A stretch of 64,000 bases of DNA from positions 92,262 to 156,261 of the forward strand of contig NZ_FMAD01000014.1 of the NCBI RefSeq assembly GCF_900094595.1, written 5' to 3'. The stretch comes from Cupriavidus alkaliphilus (GTDB lineage: Bacteria; Pseudomonadota; Gammaproteobacteria; Burkholderiales; Burkholderiaceae). The notes below the pieces were generated by a model, which did no database searches, was not told the DNA's origin, and was given only the letters and a program-made list of their open reading frames with translations. Positions 38,491-47,074 of this stretch are shown piece after piece. Made by a program: the position numbers and the translations under genes. Position 1 is the first letter of the stretch. Every line of letters starts with the position of its first letter.

Positions 38491-38900
38491 TGCGTCTCCG
38501 GACTGTTGACGTGTGTGACGAGGTGACCGTGGAGCTGCACAAAAGGGGGAGGCAACTCCGCCGGCCAGATGAATCGTAACCGCAATTGTCACGCAGGATT
38601 TGGTGCGCAAACGAACACTGAAATTGCGGATATAAAGATAATCCCGCAACACGTGGCGACGCAAAACGTGACGGCAAGGCGCGAAAATATGCCGATCACG
38701 CCGGATTTTGGGCGCTCCGGCTTTCAACTTCTTTCAAACCGATACATTTTGTTACTGCCATGCCCGGGAGTTTCCCCCACAATGCATTGACACACCCGCG
38801 GTGCGGGCGTGGCGCCCCGGTGAAAATGGCAGCGCAGACTAAAGGGGCGTGCTGAAGAAAGCCTTTTTGTAGCGTTTCCGGCAGTAACCCGATTTTCCGA

Positions 38901-39094
38901 TCCAGCGTAAAGCTTGCTGGACCGGAGCACCAGGAAGACCGTTGCAGCGCGTGGCCTTTGCGGCCTGTGAGCGGATATTTTGATATCCGTTGCGCCTTGC
39001 TTGTCGGCCTGGACCGAACCCGTTCCTTCGAATTGACCCCTCGAAGGGATTTTCCCGTCCGCGCGGAGCCTCCCCGGCCCGCGCGCTTTTTTTT
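38901..39094 (+). ncRNA. Candidate structured RNA ending in an orphan terminator
   Basis: Several perfect stems follow one another: TCCAGC/GCTGGA (38901-38921), CGGATAT/ATATCCG (38972-38989), CCTTCGA/TCGAAGG (39025-39047) and GGG/CCC (39046-39056). Last comes GCGCGG/CCGCGC (39061-39084), followed by GC and eight T. No plus-strand protein gene lies upstream to need this terminator. A clear promoter was not found: TTGACA at 38787-38792 lacks a good -10. It does not match a class of RNA I can name, and its true 5' end is unknown. Confidence 0.4.
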
Positions 39095-39130
39095 GTCCAG
39101 GCGCGGCAAAAGCATATCGCTGTGCTTACA

Positions 39131-39158
39131 AAAAAGGCAGCCTCGCGGCTGCCTTTTT
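39131..39158 (-). terminator. Intrinsic terminator of the atp operon
   Basis: GGCAGCC/GGCTGCC with a 4-base loop is flanked by A and T runs of five or more, so it works well on the minus strand about 50 bases after atpC. It could also act on the plus strand. Confidence 0.93.
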
Positions 39159-39205
39159 TAAATGTCGCATCGAAAAAACAACAATGCGACAGTCCTGCCC
39201 GATGC

Positions 39206-39622
39206 TTACTTCTTCCGACGCAGACGGGCAATCGCTGCCAGTTGCGCGGCGGCCACGGCCAGTTCGCTCTGGGCGCGGGCCAGGTCGAGGTCGCTGCTCT
39301 GGTTCTGCATCAGCTCCTCGGCGGCGCGCTTGGCTTCCTGGGCCTTGGCTTCGTCCAGGTCGCCACCGCGGATCGCAGTGTCGGCCAGCACGGTGACGTG
39401 CTTGGGCTGCACTTCGAGAATGCCGCCGGCAACGAACACGAACTCTTCGCTGCCGTCTTCCTTCTCGATGCGCACCGCACCCGGCTGGATGCGCGTGATC
39501 AGCGGCGTGTGGCCGGGCAGGATGCCCAGCTCACCCGACTCGCCCGGCAGCGCCACGAACTTCGCCTGGCCGGAGAAGATCGACGCTTCCGCGCTGACGA
39601 CGTCTACAAGAATGGTTGCCAT
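39206..39622 (-). CDS. atpC: F1F0 ATP synthase epsilon subunit
   Basis: A 138-residue central-stalk subunit that couples the gamma shaft to the c-ring and inhibits ATP hydrolysis. The N-terminal beta-sandwich (ILVDVVSAEASIFSGQAKFVALPGESGELGILPGHTPLIT) and the C-terminal two-helix hairpin (AKAQEAKRAAEELM and ARAQSELAVAAAQLAAIARLRR) are complete. The start at 39622 follows AAAGGA at 6 bases; the frame continues upstream only with a TTG. It is the last gene of the operon, separated from atpD by a 96-base gap with two hairpins. Confidence 0.97.
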   Translation of the reverse strand: MATILVDVVSAEASIFSGQAKFVALPGESGELGILPGHTPLITRIQPGAVRIEKEDGSEEFVFVAGGILEVQPKHVTVLADTAIRGGDLDEAKAQEAKRAAEELMQNQSSDLDLARAQSELAVAAAQLAAIARLRRKK

Positions 39623-39655
39623 ATCTGATCCTTTCTCCAATCGCTTCGCTCAAAC

Positions 39656-39704
39656 GGCAGGCCCGGACCGAACCGGGCCTGCCTTCGCTCCCGCTCGCGC
39701 GGGA
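39656..39704 (-). repeat. Two adjacent hairpins between atpD and atpC (REP-like)
   Basis: A perfect 11-bp stem (39656-39666 with 39673-39683, GGCAGGCCCGG/CCGGGCCTGCC) is followed by a 6-bp stem TCCCGC/GCGGGA (39689-39704). Neither has a T-run, so they are not terminators. They resemble intergenic REP-like hairpins and may stabilise the upstream atp mRNA or lower atpC output. Confidence 0.65.
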
Positions 39705-39718
39705 ACGACAAGCAAGGC

Positions 39719-41122
39719 TTACTGGAGCTTCTTGGCCTTCTCGAAGGCTTCGTCGATCGAGCCGACCATGTAGAACGCCTGCTCGGGCAGGTGATCGCAC
39801 TCGCCGTCGACCAGCATCTTGAAGCCGCGGATGGTTTCCTTCAGCGGCACGTACTTGCCCGGCGATCCCGTGAACACTTCGGCCACGTGGAACGGCTGCG
39901 ACAGGAAACGCTGGATCTTACGGGCGCGGTTCACTGCCAGCTTGTCTTCCGGCGACAGTTCGTCCATGCCCAGAATCGCGATGATGTCGCGCAGTTCCTT
40001 GTAGCGCTGCAGGGTCTGCTGCACGCGACGGGCGACTTCGTAGTGCTCGGTGCCGACGACCTGCGGGTCCAGCTGGCGCGAGGTCGAGTCCAGCGGATCC
40101 ACTGCGGGGTAGATACCCAGTGCCGCGATGTCACGCGACAGCACCACGGTCGAGTCCAGGTGCAGGAAGGTGGTGGCAGGCGACGGGTCGGTCAAGTCAT
40201 CCGCGGGCACGTACACGGCCTGGATCGACGTGATCGAGCCGGTCTTGGTCGAGGTGATGCGCTCTTGCAGCTTGCCCATTTCCTCGGCCAGCGTCGGCTG
40301 GTAACCCACTGCGGAAGGCATACGGCCCAGCAGTGCCGACACTTCGGTACCGGCCAGCGTGTAGCGGTAGATGTTGTCGACGAAGAACAGGATGTCGCGG
40401 CCTTCGTCGCGGAAACGCTCGGCCATGGTCAGGCCGGTCAGCGCCACGCGCAGACGGTTGCCCGGCGGCTCGTTCATCTGGCCGAACACCATGGCCACCT
40501 TGTCGAGCACGTTCGAGTCCTTCATTTCGTGGTAGAAGTCGTTCCCTTCACGGGTACGCTCGCCCACGCCGGCGAACACCGACAGACCGCTGTGCTGCTT
40601 GGCGATGTTGTTGATGAGCTCCATCATGTTGACGGTCTTGCCCACGCCAGCACCACCGAACAGGCCAACCTTGCCGCCCTTTGCGAACGGGCAGACCAGG
40701 TCGATCACCTTGATGCCGGTTTCGAGCAGGTCAACGGAAGGCGACAGTTCGTCGAACTTCGGTGCCTTCTGGTGAATGGCGCGCAGTTCGTCCGAAGCGA
40801 TCGGGCCGGCTTCGTCGATCGGGCGACCCAGCACGTCCATGATGCGGCCCAGGGTACCGTGGCCAACCGGCACCGAAATCGGGGCGCCGGTGCTCTTCAC
40901 TGCCATGCCGCGGCGCAGGCCGTCCGACGAGCCCAGGGCGATGGTACGCACCACGCCGTCGCCCAGCTGTTGCTGGACTTCGAAGGTCAGGCCCTTCTCG
41001 GCGAACGAGGCATCGCTGCTGTCTTCCAGCACGAGCGCGTCGTACACCTTCGGCATTGCGTCGCGGGGGAACTCGATGTCCACCACGGCGCCAATACACT
41101 GCACAATATTTCCGATACTCAT
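39719..41122 (-). CDS. atpD: F1F0 ATP synthase catalytic beta subunit
   Basis: A 467-residue catalytic subunit. Walker A GGAGVGKTVNMMELI, the catalytic Glu region GERTREGND and Walker B ILFFVDNIYRYT are present, as is the C-terminal DELSPEDKLAVNRARKIQRFLSQPFHVAEVFTG. Length is normal. It is the second-last gene of the minus-strand atp operon, 33 bases after atpG. Confidence 0.98.
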   Translation of the reverse strand: MSIGNIVQCIGAVVDIEFPRDAMPKVYDALVLEDSSDASFAEKGLTFEVQQQLGDGVVRTIALGSSDGLRRGMAVKSTGAPISVPVGHGTLGRIMDVLGRPIDEAGPIASDELRAIHQKAPKFDELSPSVDLLETGIKVIDLVCPFAKGGKVGLFGGAGVGKTVNMMELINNIAKQHSGLSVFAGVGERTREGNDFYHEMKDSNVLDKVAMVFGQMNEPPGNRLRVALTGLTMAERFRDEGRDILFFVDNIYRYTLAGTEVSALLGRMPSAVGYQPTLAEEMGKLQERITSTKTGSITSIQAVYVPADDLTDPSPATTFLHLDSTVVLSRDIAALGIYPAVDPLDSTSRQLDPQVVGTEHYEVARRVQQTLQRYKELRDIIAILGMDELSPEDKLAVNRARKIQRFLSQPFHVAEVFTGSPGKYVPLKETIRGFKMLVDGECDHLPEQAFYMVGSIDEAFEKAKKLQ

Positions 41123-41155
41123 TTCGTATCTCCGATAGCTTGAATTCGTGACGCC

Positions 41156-42031
41156 TTAGACCGCAGCTGCACCGCTGACGATTTCCGACAGTTCCTTGGT
41201 AATCGCGGCCTGACGGGTCTTGTTGTAGACCAGTTGCAGTTCGCCGATCACGTTCTTGGCGTTGTCGGACGCAGCCTTCATGGCCACCATGCGCGCCGAT
41301 TGCTCGGACGCCATGTTCTCGGCCACGGCCTGGTACACCAGCGCCTCGACGTAGCGGACCAGCAGCTCTTCCACGACGGTCTGGGCATCAGGCTCGTAGA
41401 TGTAGTCCCACGAGTAGGCGCGCTTCTCTTCTTCGGTCTGCGACAGCTTGTCGGCGGCGAGCGGCAGCAGCTGCTCAACCATCGGTTCCTGCTTCATCGT
41501 GTTGATGAACTTGGTGTACGCCACGTACACCGCGTCGACTTCACCATTGGTGAAGGCGTCGAGCTGGACCTTGATCGCGCCGATCAGCTTTTCCAGATGC
41601 GGGGTGTCACCGAGGTGCACCACGTGCGAAACCACCTTGGCGCCGATACGGCCCAGGAACTGCATGCCCTTGGTACCGATGGCGGTGGCTTGCACATCCA
41701 CGCCACGGCCTTGCAGGGCCTTCAGCTCATTGGTCACCGAGCGCAACACGTTCGTGTTCAGGCCGCCGCACAGCCCCTTGTCGGTCGTGACCACAATCAT
41801 GCCGACGCGCTTGACCTCGCGCTCCTGCATGAACGGGTGCTTGAACTCGGGGTTGGCCGTAGCCAGGTGCGCCGCAATGTTGCGCACCTTCTCGGCGTAA
41901 GGACGGGCGTTGCGCATCCGCTCCTGCGCCTTGCGCATCTTGGACGCGGCGACCATCTCCATCGCCTTGGTGATCTTGCGCGTGTTCTGCACGCTCTTGA
42001 TCTTGGTTCGAATCTCTTTCGTTCCGGCCAT
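41156..42031 (-). CDS. atpG: F1F0 ATP synthase gamma subunit
   Basis: A 291-residue rotor shaft subunit. Both ends show the coiled-coil helices of the family: the N-terminal KEIRTKIKSVQNTRKITKAMEMVAASKMRKAQ and the C-terminal MVAMKAASDNAKNVIGELQLVYNKTRQAAITKELSEIVSGAAA. The Rossmann-like middle includes VTDKGLCGGLN. GAGGAAG precedes the ATG. Located between atpA and atpD. Confidence 0.98.
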   Translation of the reverse strand: MAGTKEIRTKIKSVQNTRKITKAMEMVAASKMRKAQERMRNARPYAEKVRNIAAHLATANPEFKHPFMQEREVKRVGMIVVTTDKGLCGGLNTNVLRSVTNELKALQGRGVDVQATAIGTKGMQFLGRIGAKVVSHVVHLGDTPHLEKLIGAIKVQLDAFTNGEVDAVYVAYTKFINTMKQEPMVEQLLPLAADKLSQTEEEKRAYSWDYIYEPDAQTVVEELLVRYVEALVYQAVAENMASEQSARMVAMKAASDNAKNVIGELQLVYNKTRQAAITKELSEIVSGAAAV

Positions 42032-42105
42032 ATCTTCCTCTCCATCCGAACCATCGCCGCGCCGGCGTGAGCCAGGCGCGGCGACGATGTCGTGGAATTA
42101 CGCGG

Positions 42106-43647
42106 TTAGAACGCGGCGGACTTCTTGAAATCCTCGACAGCGGCACGCAGGGCGGCTTCATCTTCCTTCGAGAGCTGCTTGGTCTCTTCGATGCGGTTGA
42201 TGAGGTCGGCGTACTTGGTCTTCAGGTGGTCGTGCAGGCCCTTCTCGAACGGCAGGATGTCCTTCACTTCCACGTTGTCGAGGAAGCCGTTGTTGGCGGC
42301 GAACAGCGAAGCCGACAGCTGCCACACCTGCAGCGGCTGGTATTGCGGCTGCTTCAGCAGTTCGGTCACGCGGCGGCCGCGCTCCAGCTGCTTGCGGGTG
42401 GCATCGTCCAGATCCGAGGCGAACTGCGCGAACGCAGCCAGTTCACGGTACTGGGCCAGGTCGGTACGGATACCGCCGGACAGGTTCTTCACCACCTTGG
42501 TCTGCGCAGCACCACCGACGCGCGACACCGAGATACCGGCGTTGATGGCGGGGCGGATACCGGCGTTGAACAGGTCGGTTTCCAGGAAGATCTGGCCGTC
42601 CGTGATCGAGATCACGTTGGTCGGCACGAACGCGGACACGTCGCCGGCCTGCGTTTCGATCACCGGCAGCGCGGTCAGCGAACCGGTCTTGCCCTTGACG
42701 GCGCCGTTGGTGAACTTCTCGACGTAGTCGGCGTTCACGCGGGCAGCACGCTCCAGCAGGCGCGAGTGCAGGTAGAACACGTCGCCCGGGTAGGCTTCAC
42801 GGCCCGGCGGGCGGCGCAGCAGCAGCGACACCTGGCGATAGGCCCAGGCTTGCTTGGTCAGGTCGTCATAAACGATCAGCGCGTCTTCGCCGCGGTCGCG
42901 GAAGTACTCGCCCATGGTGCAGCCGGCGTAGGCAGCCAGGTACTGCATGGCGGCCGAGTCCGAAGCGGCGGCGGCCACGACGACGGTGTATTCCATCGCG
43001 CCGTGCTCTTCCAGCTTGCGCACCACGTTGGCGATGGTCGAAGCCTTCTGGCCGATTGCCACGTACACGCAGAAGACGCCCTTGCCCTTCTGGTTGATGA
43101 TGGCGTCGACCGCGACGGCGGTCTTGCCGGTCTGGCGGTCGCCAATGATCAGCTCACGCTGGCCGCGGCCGATCGGCACCATCGCGTCGATCGACTTCAG
43201 GCCGGTCTGCACCGGCTGGCTCACCGACTGACGCGCGATCACGCCCGGGGCGACCTTCTCGATCACGTCCGTTTCCTTGGCGTTGATCGGGCCCTTGCCG
43301 TCGATCGGCTGGCCCAGCGTGTTGACCACGCGGCCCAGCAGTTCCTTGCCCACCGGCACTTCCAGAATGCGGCCGGTGCACTTGACCGTGTCGCCTTCGG
43401 AAATGTGTTCGTACTCGCCCAGCACCACGGCGCCGACCGAGTCGCGCTCGAGGTTCAGCGCGAGGCCGAAGGTGTTGCCGGGGAATTCCAGCATCTCGCC
43501 CTGCATCACGCCAGACAGGCCATGCACGCGGCAGATACCATCGGTCACGGAGATCACCGTGCCGGTGTTGCGCACTTCAGCTTCGGCGCCAAGGCCCGAG
43601 ATGCGGGTCTTGATCAGCTCGCTGATTTCTGAGGGGTTCAGTTGCAT
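42106..43647 (-). CDS. atpA: F1F0 ATP synthase alpha subunit
   Basis: A 513-residue regulatory nucleotide-binding subunit that alternates with beta in the F1 ring. Walker A GDRQTGKTAVAVD is followed by the family segment GQKASTIANVV. The arginine-finger region SVSRVGGAAQTK is intact. The ATG at 43647 has AGGAG at 7 bases; a GTG directly before it is in frame but poorly placed. Length is the family standard. Confidence 0.98.
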   Translation of the reverse strand: MQLNPSEISELIKTRISGLGAEAEVRNTGTVISVTDGICRVHGLSGVMQGEMLEFPGNTFGLALNLERDSVGAVVLGEYEHISEGDTVKCTGRILEVPVGKELLGRVVNTLGQPIDGKGPINAKETDVIEKVAPGVIARQSVSQPVQTGLKSIDAMVPIGRGQRELIIGDRQTGKTAVAVDAIINQKGKGVFCVYVAIGQKASTIANVVRKLEEHGAMEYTVVVAAAASDSAAMQYLAAYAGCTMGEYFRDRGEDALIVYDDLTKQAWAYRQVSLLLRRPPGREAYPGDVFYLHSRLLERAARVNADYVEKFTNGAVKGKTGSLTALPVIETQAGDVSAFVPTNVISITDGQIFLETDLFNAGIRPAINAGISVSRVGGAAQTKVVKNLSGGIRTDLAQYRELAAFAQFASDLDDATRKQLERGRRVTELLKQPQYQPLQVWQLSASLFAANNGFLDNVEVKDILPFEKGLHDHLKTKYADLINRIEETKQLSKEDEAALRAAVEDFKKSAAF

Positions 43648-43685
43648 CACAATGCTCCTAATTCTTCAATCCGCCGGACGGCCGC

Positions 43686-44231
43686 TCAGGCGGCGGTCAG
43701 CGCGGTTTGCATGGCTGCCAGGCGCGCACGCACGGAGGTGTCGAGCACTTCGTCGCCAACCTTGACGCTGACGCCGCCGATCAGGGACGGGTCCACCGCC
43801 ACCTGCGCGTACAGCTTGCGGCCGAACTTGCGTTCGAGTGCGGCGACGAGGTCGTTCAGCTGACCATCTTCCAGCGGGAAAGCGCTGGTGATCTCAACGT
43901 CGGACGACCCTTCGCGGGCGTTCTTGAGCGCATGGAACTGTTCGGCGATGTCAGGCATCACCGTCAGGCGGCCGTTCTCCACCAGCAGCTTGACGAAGCG
44001 GCGTGCCTCGTCGCTGACCGGGGACTTCAGCACCGACAGGAACAGTTCGGCCAGCTTGTCGCCGGGAATGTTCGGATCGTCGGCGACCGCCTGCATGTCG
44101 GCATTGGCGGCAACCTGCCCCATTTCCGACACCAGCTCGGACCATGCACCCAGGTTGCCTGCGCTCGATTCGCTGGCGACGCGGAACAGCGCCTCAGCGT
44201 AGGGACGGGCAATGGTTGCGGTTTCAGCCAT
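43686..44231 (-). CDS. atpH: F1F0 ATP synthase delta subunit
   Basis: A 181-residue stator subunit that joins the top of F1 to the b subunits (the OSCP homologue). The N-terminal helical domain begins ATIARPYAEALFRVA, and the C-terminal part has the family strand ITSAFPLEDGQLNDLVAALERKFG and VDPSLIGGVSVKVGDEVLDTSVRARLA. It lies 2 bases after atpF, so translation is probably coupled. Confidence 0.97.
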   Translation of the reverse strand: MAETATIARPYAEALFRVASESSAGNLGAWSELVSEMGQVAANADMQAVADDPNIPGDKLAELFLSVLKSPVSDEARRFVKLLVENGRLTVMPDIAEQFHALKNAREGSSDVEITSAFPLEDGQLNDLVAALERKFGRKLYAQVAVDPSLIGGVSVKVGDEVLDTSVRARLAAMQTALTAA

Positions 44232-44233
44232 GA

Positions 44234-44704
44234 TTAGAGCTCAGCCTTGAGTTGATTGAGCAGGTCGTTGTGGACCTGCGCGTTCACTTCACGCTTGAGG
44301 ATCTGCTCGGCACCCTTGACGGCCAGCACGGCGACCTGGTCGCGCAGTTCTTCGCGCGCGCGGGTAACCTGCTGTTCGGCTTCGGCCTTGGCCTGGGCAA
44401 TGATGCGTGCGGCTTCTGCCTGGGCGTTCTGCTTGATCTCGTCGGCCGTGAGCTGGGCGCGCTTCTCGGCGTCAGCAACACGTTGAGCGCCTTCGGTGCG
44501 GGCTTCGGCCATGGCCTGGTCCACACGCTTGTTGGCGAGTTCGAGCTCGGCCTTGCCCTTCTCGGCAGCGGCGAGGCCATCGGCGATCTTCTTTGCGCGT
44601 TCGTCGAGCGCCTTCACCAGCGGCGGCCAAATGAATTTGGCAACAACCCACCACAGGATGAAGAACACGACCATCTGCGCAAAAAACGTTGCGTTCAGAT
44701 TCAT
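44234..44704 (-). CDS. atpF: F1F0 ATP synthase b subunit
   Basis: A 156-residue peripheral-stalk subunit. One N-terminal membrane helix (FFAQMVVFFILWWVVAKFIWPPL, residues 7-29) is followed by a long charged coiled coil rich in Ala, Glu, Lys and Arg that dimerises in the stalk. Length matches E. coli AtpF. It lies between atpE and atpH. Confidence 0.97.
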   Translation of the reverse strand: MNLNATFFAQMVVFFILWWVVAKFIWPPLVKALDERAKKIADGLAAAEKGKAELELANKRVDQAMAEARTEGAQRVADAEKRAQLTADEIKQNAQAEAARIIAQAKAEAEQQVTRAREELRDQVAVLAVKGAEQILKREVNAQVHNDLLNQLKAEL

Positions 44705-44803
44705 GGTGTGTTCCTTTCGGTAATCAAACTACAGATAAATGCACAAAAGGCGGCCAGGCTGGTGGCCCGCGCCGCCCGTCAGCATCATGCAGACCGAAAA
44801 GAA

Positions 44804-45070
44804 TTACTGGATGACAGCCAGCAGCGGGTTGGCGAACGCGAACAGCATTGCAACACCCACGCCGATCAGGAATGCCGCGTCGATCAGGCCGGCCAGCAGG
44901 AACATCTTGGTTTGCAGCGGGTTCATCAGCTCGGGCTGACGTGCGCAGGCTTCGATGTACTTGCCACCCATCAGGGCGATGCCCAGGCAGGCGCCGATAG
45001 CGCCCAGGCCGATGATGATGCCGATACCGATGGCGGTCAGACCCTGGATGTTGGCGAGAAATGCTTGCAT
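44804..45070 (-). CDS. atpE: F1F0 ATP synthase c subunit
   Basis: An 88-residue proteolipid with two membrane helices joined by the polar loop ARQPEL. The proton-binding carboxylate is Asp64 in LIDAAFLIGVG; the residues for Na+ coupling are absent, so the enzyme is proton-driven. AAGGAG stands 5 bases before the ATG, an unusually good ribosome-binding site, as expected for the subunit needed in most copies. Confidence 0.98.
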   Translation of the reverse strand: MQAFLANIQGLTAIGIGIIIGLGAIGACLGIALMGGKYIEACARQPELMNPLQTKMFLLAGLIDAAFLIGVGVAMLFAFANPLLAVIQ

Positions 45071-45141
45071 GATGACTCCTTTAATTTAGAGAGACTTAGA
45101 ACCAAAAAACCAAAAAACCAAAAACCTGAAACTTGCAGTGA

Positions 45142-46008
45142 TCAGTGGTGATCGTGAGCCTGGCCGATGTACACCAGCGTCAGCATCATGAAAATGAAGG
45201 CCTGGAGCAGGACGATCAGGATGTGGAAGATCGCCCAGACCGCGCCGGCCACGACATGGCCGACAAAGCCCAGCGCCGACAGGTCCGCGCCGAACGTCCA
45301 GATGGAACCCAGCAGCGCGATCAGCAGGAACACCAGCTCGCCGGCGTACATGTTGCCGAACAACCGCATGCCCAGCGACACGGCCTTGGCCAGGAATTCG
45401 ATGATGTTCAGGACCAGGTTGAACGGGGCCAGGTACCACTTGGCGCCGAACGGGGCCGAGAACAGCTCGTGCATGAAGCCGCCCGCGCCCTTGATCTTGA
45501 AGCTGTAGTAGATCATCAGCACCAGCACGGCGCAGGACATGCCCAGCGTACCGTTCAGGTCGGCCGTGGCCACCGCGCGGTGGTGGGGGATATGGATGTG
45601 GAAGATCTCGAGGACCTTGTTCAGGCCGGTGACCCAGTCGACCGGAATCAGGTCGATGGCGTTCATCATGGTGATCCAGCAGAACACCATCAGCGCCAGC
45701 GGCGCGATCCACGAACGGTCGCCATGGATGATGCCCTTGGCCTGGTCGTCGACCATCTCGACGATCATCTCGACGAAGGCCTGGAAGCGGCCCGGCACGC
45801 CCGCGGTGACGCGGCGCGCGGCGGCATACAGGAACAGCACGGCGATGGCGCCGCACAGGACCGACCAGAACACCGTGTCATAGTTGATCACGGAGAAATC
45901 GACCACCGACGCCTGCTTGCCGCCGACCGAGTTCAAGTTCTGCAAGTGTTCGGCGATATAGCCGGAGGGTGTCAGCACGTGTTCCGCGCTTTGGGTAGCT
46001 TCTGCCAT
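45142..46008 (-). CDS. atpB: F1F0 ATP synthase a subunit
   Basis: A 288-residue membrane subunit forming the proton half-channels next to the c-ring. Five to six hydrophobic segments are seen. The essential arginine lies in SLGMRLFGNMYAGELVF, and the last helix ends in a histidine-rich tail (GQAHDHH). The start at 46008 begins the family sequence MAEATQSAEH; the open frame extends upstream only with Arg-rich sequence. A 242-base gap separates it from atpI. Confidence 0.97.
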   Translation of the reverse strand: MAEATQSAEHVLTPSGYIAEHLQNLNSVGGKQASVVDFSVINYDTVFWSVLCGAIAVLFLYAAARRVTAGVPGRFQAFVEMIVEMVDDQAKGIIHGDRSWIAPLALMVFCWITMMNAIDLIPVDWVTGLNKVLEIFHIHIPHHRAVATADLNGTLGMSCAVLVLMIYYSFKIKGAGGFMHELFSAPFGAKWYLAPFNLVLNIIEFLAKAVSLGMRLFGNMYAGELVFLLIALLGSIWTFGADLSALGFVGHVVAGAVWAIFHILIVLLQAFIFMMLTLVYIGQAHDHH

Positions 46009-46250
46009 TGTCGAATCGAACGGTATATTGCGAAATCTTCGGGCCGCGCGCCGCTGTCCTGTGCAGCGCCCGGTACGCGTCTTGCATTGCCTTCGGCGGA
46101 TTCGCCGGTCACCGCGATGCAAGCGGGTTTCCAACCTTGGCCGTGCCCGGTGTCAGCGCCGTGAAACACGCTGCAGCCGTCACGGAAACTCTTGATATTC
46201 CGTCTTGGTGCCACCACTTGCAAAGGAAGCACCGTTTTCAAGCAGCGGTC

Positions 46251-46757
46251 CTAGCGCAAGGCCAGGGCCACTACCCAGTATGTCTTCAGCGCCAGCAGGA
46301 ACGTGACCAGCATCGGCACCCAGCGCAGATCGCGGTACAGCACCACGACCAGCACCAGCAGCGCCACCGTGGCAAAGACCTTGATCGCCTCACCCAACAC
46401 CAGTCCGCCTACCGAAGCGCGATCGCGCGCCAGCCACAGGCGGAAGGCGAAGAACCCGCTCGGCACGAAGCACACCATGCCGCCGAACAGCGCCGACCAT
46501 CCATATGGCCCCGGCTCTTTCGCAAACAGCGCCCAGCACAGTGCCGACAGCAGGGAAACCGCCACCTGCGCCAGGACAACCTTGCCCGGGGTCATGCGCG
46601 AAGGACGCAGCGCGCGCTCGCCAAACAGCGTCACCGCCTCGGCATGCGACAGCGGATCGACAGCCTCTTCCTCACGGTCCGCGCCTTCTTTCCAGTCGTC
46701 CCAGTCATCTTCCTGACGGGACCCGGCGCCTCGTTGCTGACGGTCTCGCACCACCAC
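46251..46757 (-). CDS. atpI: ATP synthase assembly protein AtpI
   Basis: A 168-residue protein with an acidic N-terminal extension (EDDWDDWKEGADREEEAVD) and four hydrophobic segments from about residue 58, the usual AtpI layout. AtpI helps assemble the c-ring or supply Mg2+. No ATG is available: three GTG codons stand in a row at 46757, 46754 and 46751, and any may be used. The atp promoter is directly upstream, making it the first gene of the operon. Confidence 0.88.
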   Translation of the reverse strand: MVVRDRQQRGAGSRQEDDWDDWKEGADREEEAVDPLSHAEAVTLFGERALRPSRMTPGKVVLAQVAVSLLSALCWALFAKEPGPYGWSALFGGMVCFVPSGFFAFRLWLARDRASVGGLVLGEAIKVFATVALLVLVVVLYRDLRWVPMLVTFLLALKTYWVVALALR

Positions 46758-47074
46758 CTGCCTGCCTTATCCGGGCCGGAACTTTTCGGCCCGACCAGAA
46801 TTCAAACCGCACGATTTTAAGGGGAACTACTGATTCGCGTCAATCTGCTTACATTTACCTTGCAGTGCGTTGCGCACAACGGTTGCCATCACGATTGCAT
46901 GATGGCTGCGCGAAAATTGCGCGGCAATGACGTTTGACGTAATTGGATTGCGCAGTGACCCCTGCGCATGATGGGGGATTACCGGTAGGGCACAAGGTAT
47001 ACCGCGGATGGTCCCGGCCAGTGCTGCGTGCGCGCAACAGTCGCCGCAGCAATGGCCGTTAATCGCGCAGTAAA
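46758..47074. other. 317-bp gap between parB and atpI
   Basis: It contains the atp promoter near atpI. No intrinsic terminator is visible after parB, so parAB transcripts may run into the atp operon or end by Rho. The central part is less GC-rich than the genes. No further gene was recognised. Confidence 0.5.
46814..46843 (-). promoter_or_regulatory. Promoter of the atp operon
   Basis: On the minus strand TTGACG (46838-46843) is separated by 18 bases from TAAAAT (46814-46819), 57 bases before the atpI start. This is the best sigma-70 match in the parB-atpI gap. Confidence 0.75.

Larger units (their letters stand above)
38491..39205. other. 715-bp gap before the atp operon end, with structured region
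   Basis: No protein gene is convincing here. The left part (38570-38690) is AT-richer than the flanks. The right part (38900-39094) is a string of short inverted repeats that ends in a plus-strand terminator-like hairpin; it is listed as a candidate ncRNA. The atp operon terminator follows at 39131-39158 on the other strand. Confidence 0.5.

Noticed and set aside
38696..39231. Small overlapping frames in the gap before atpC that might encode proteins
   Set aside because: They overlap one another on both strands, lack ribosome-binding sites and cross hairpins and the atp terminator.
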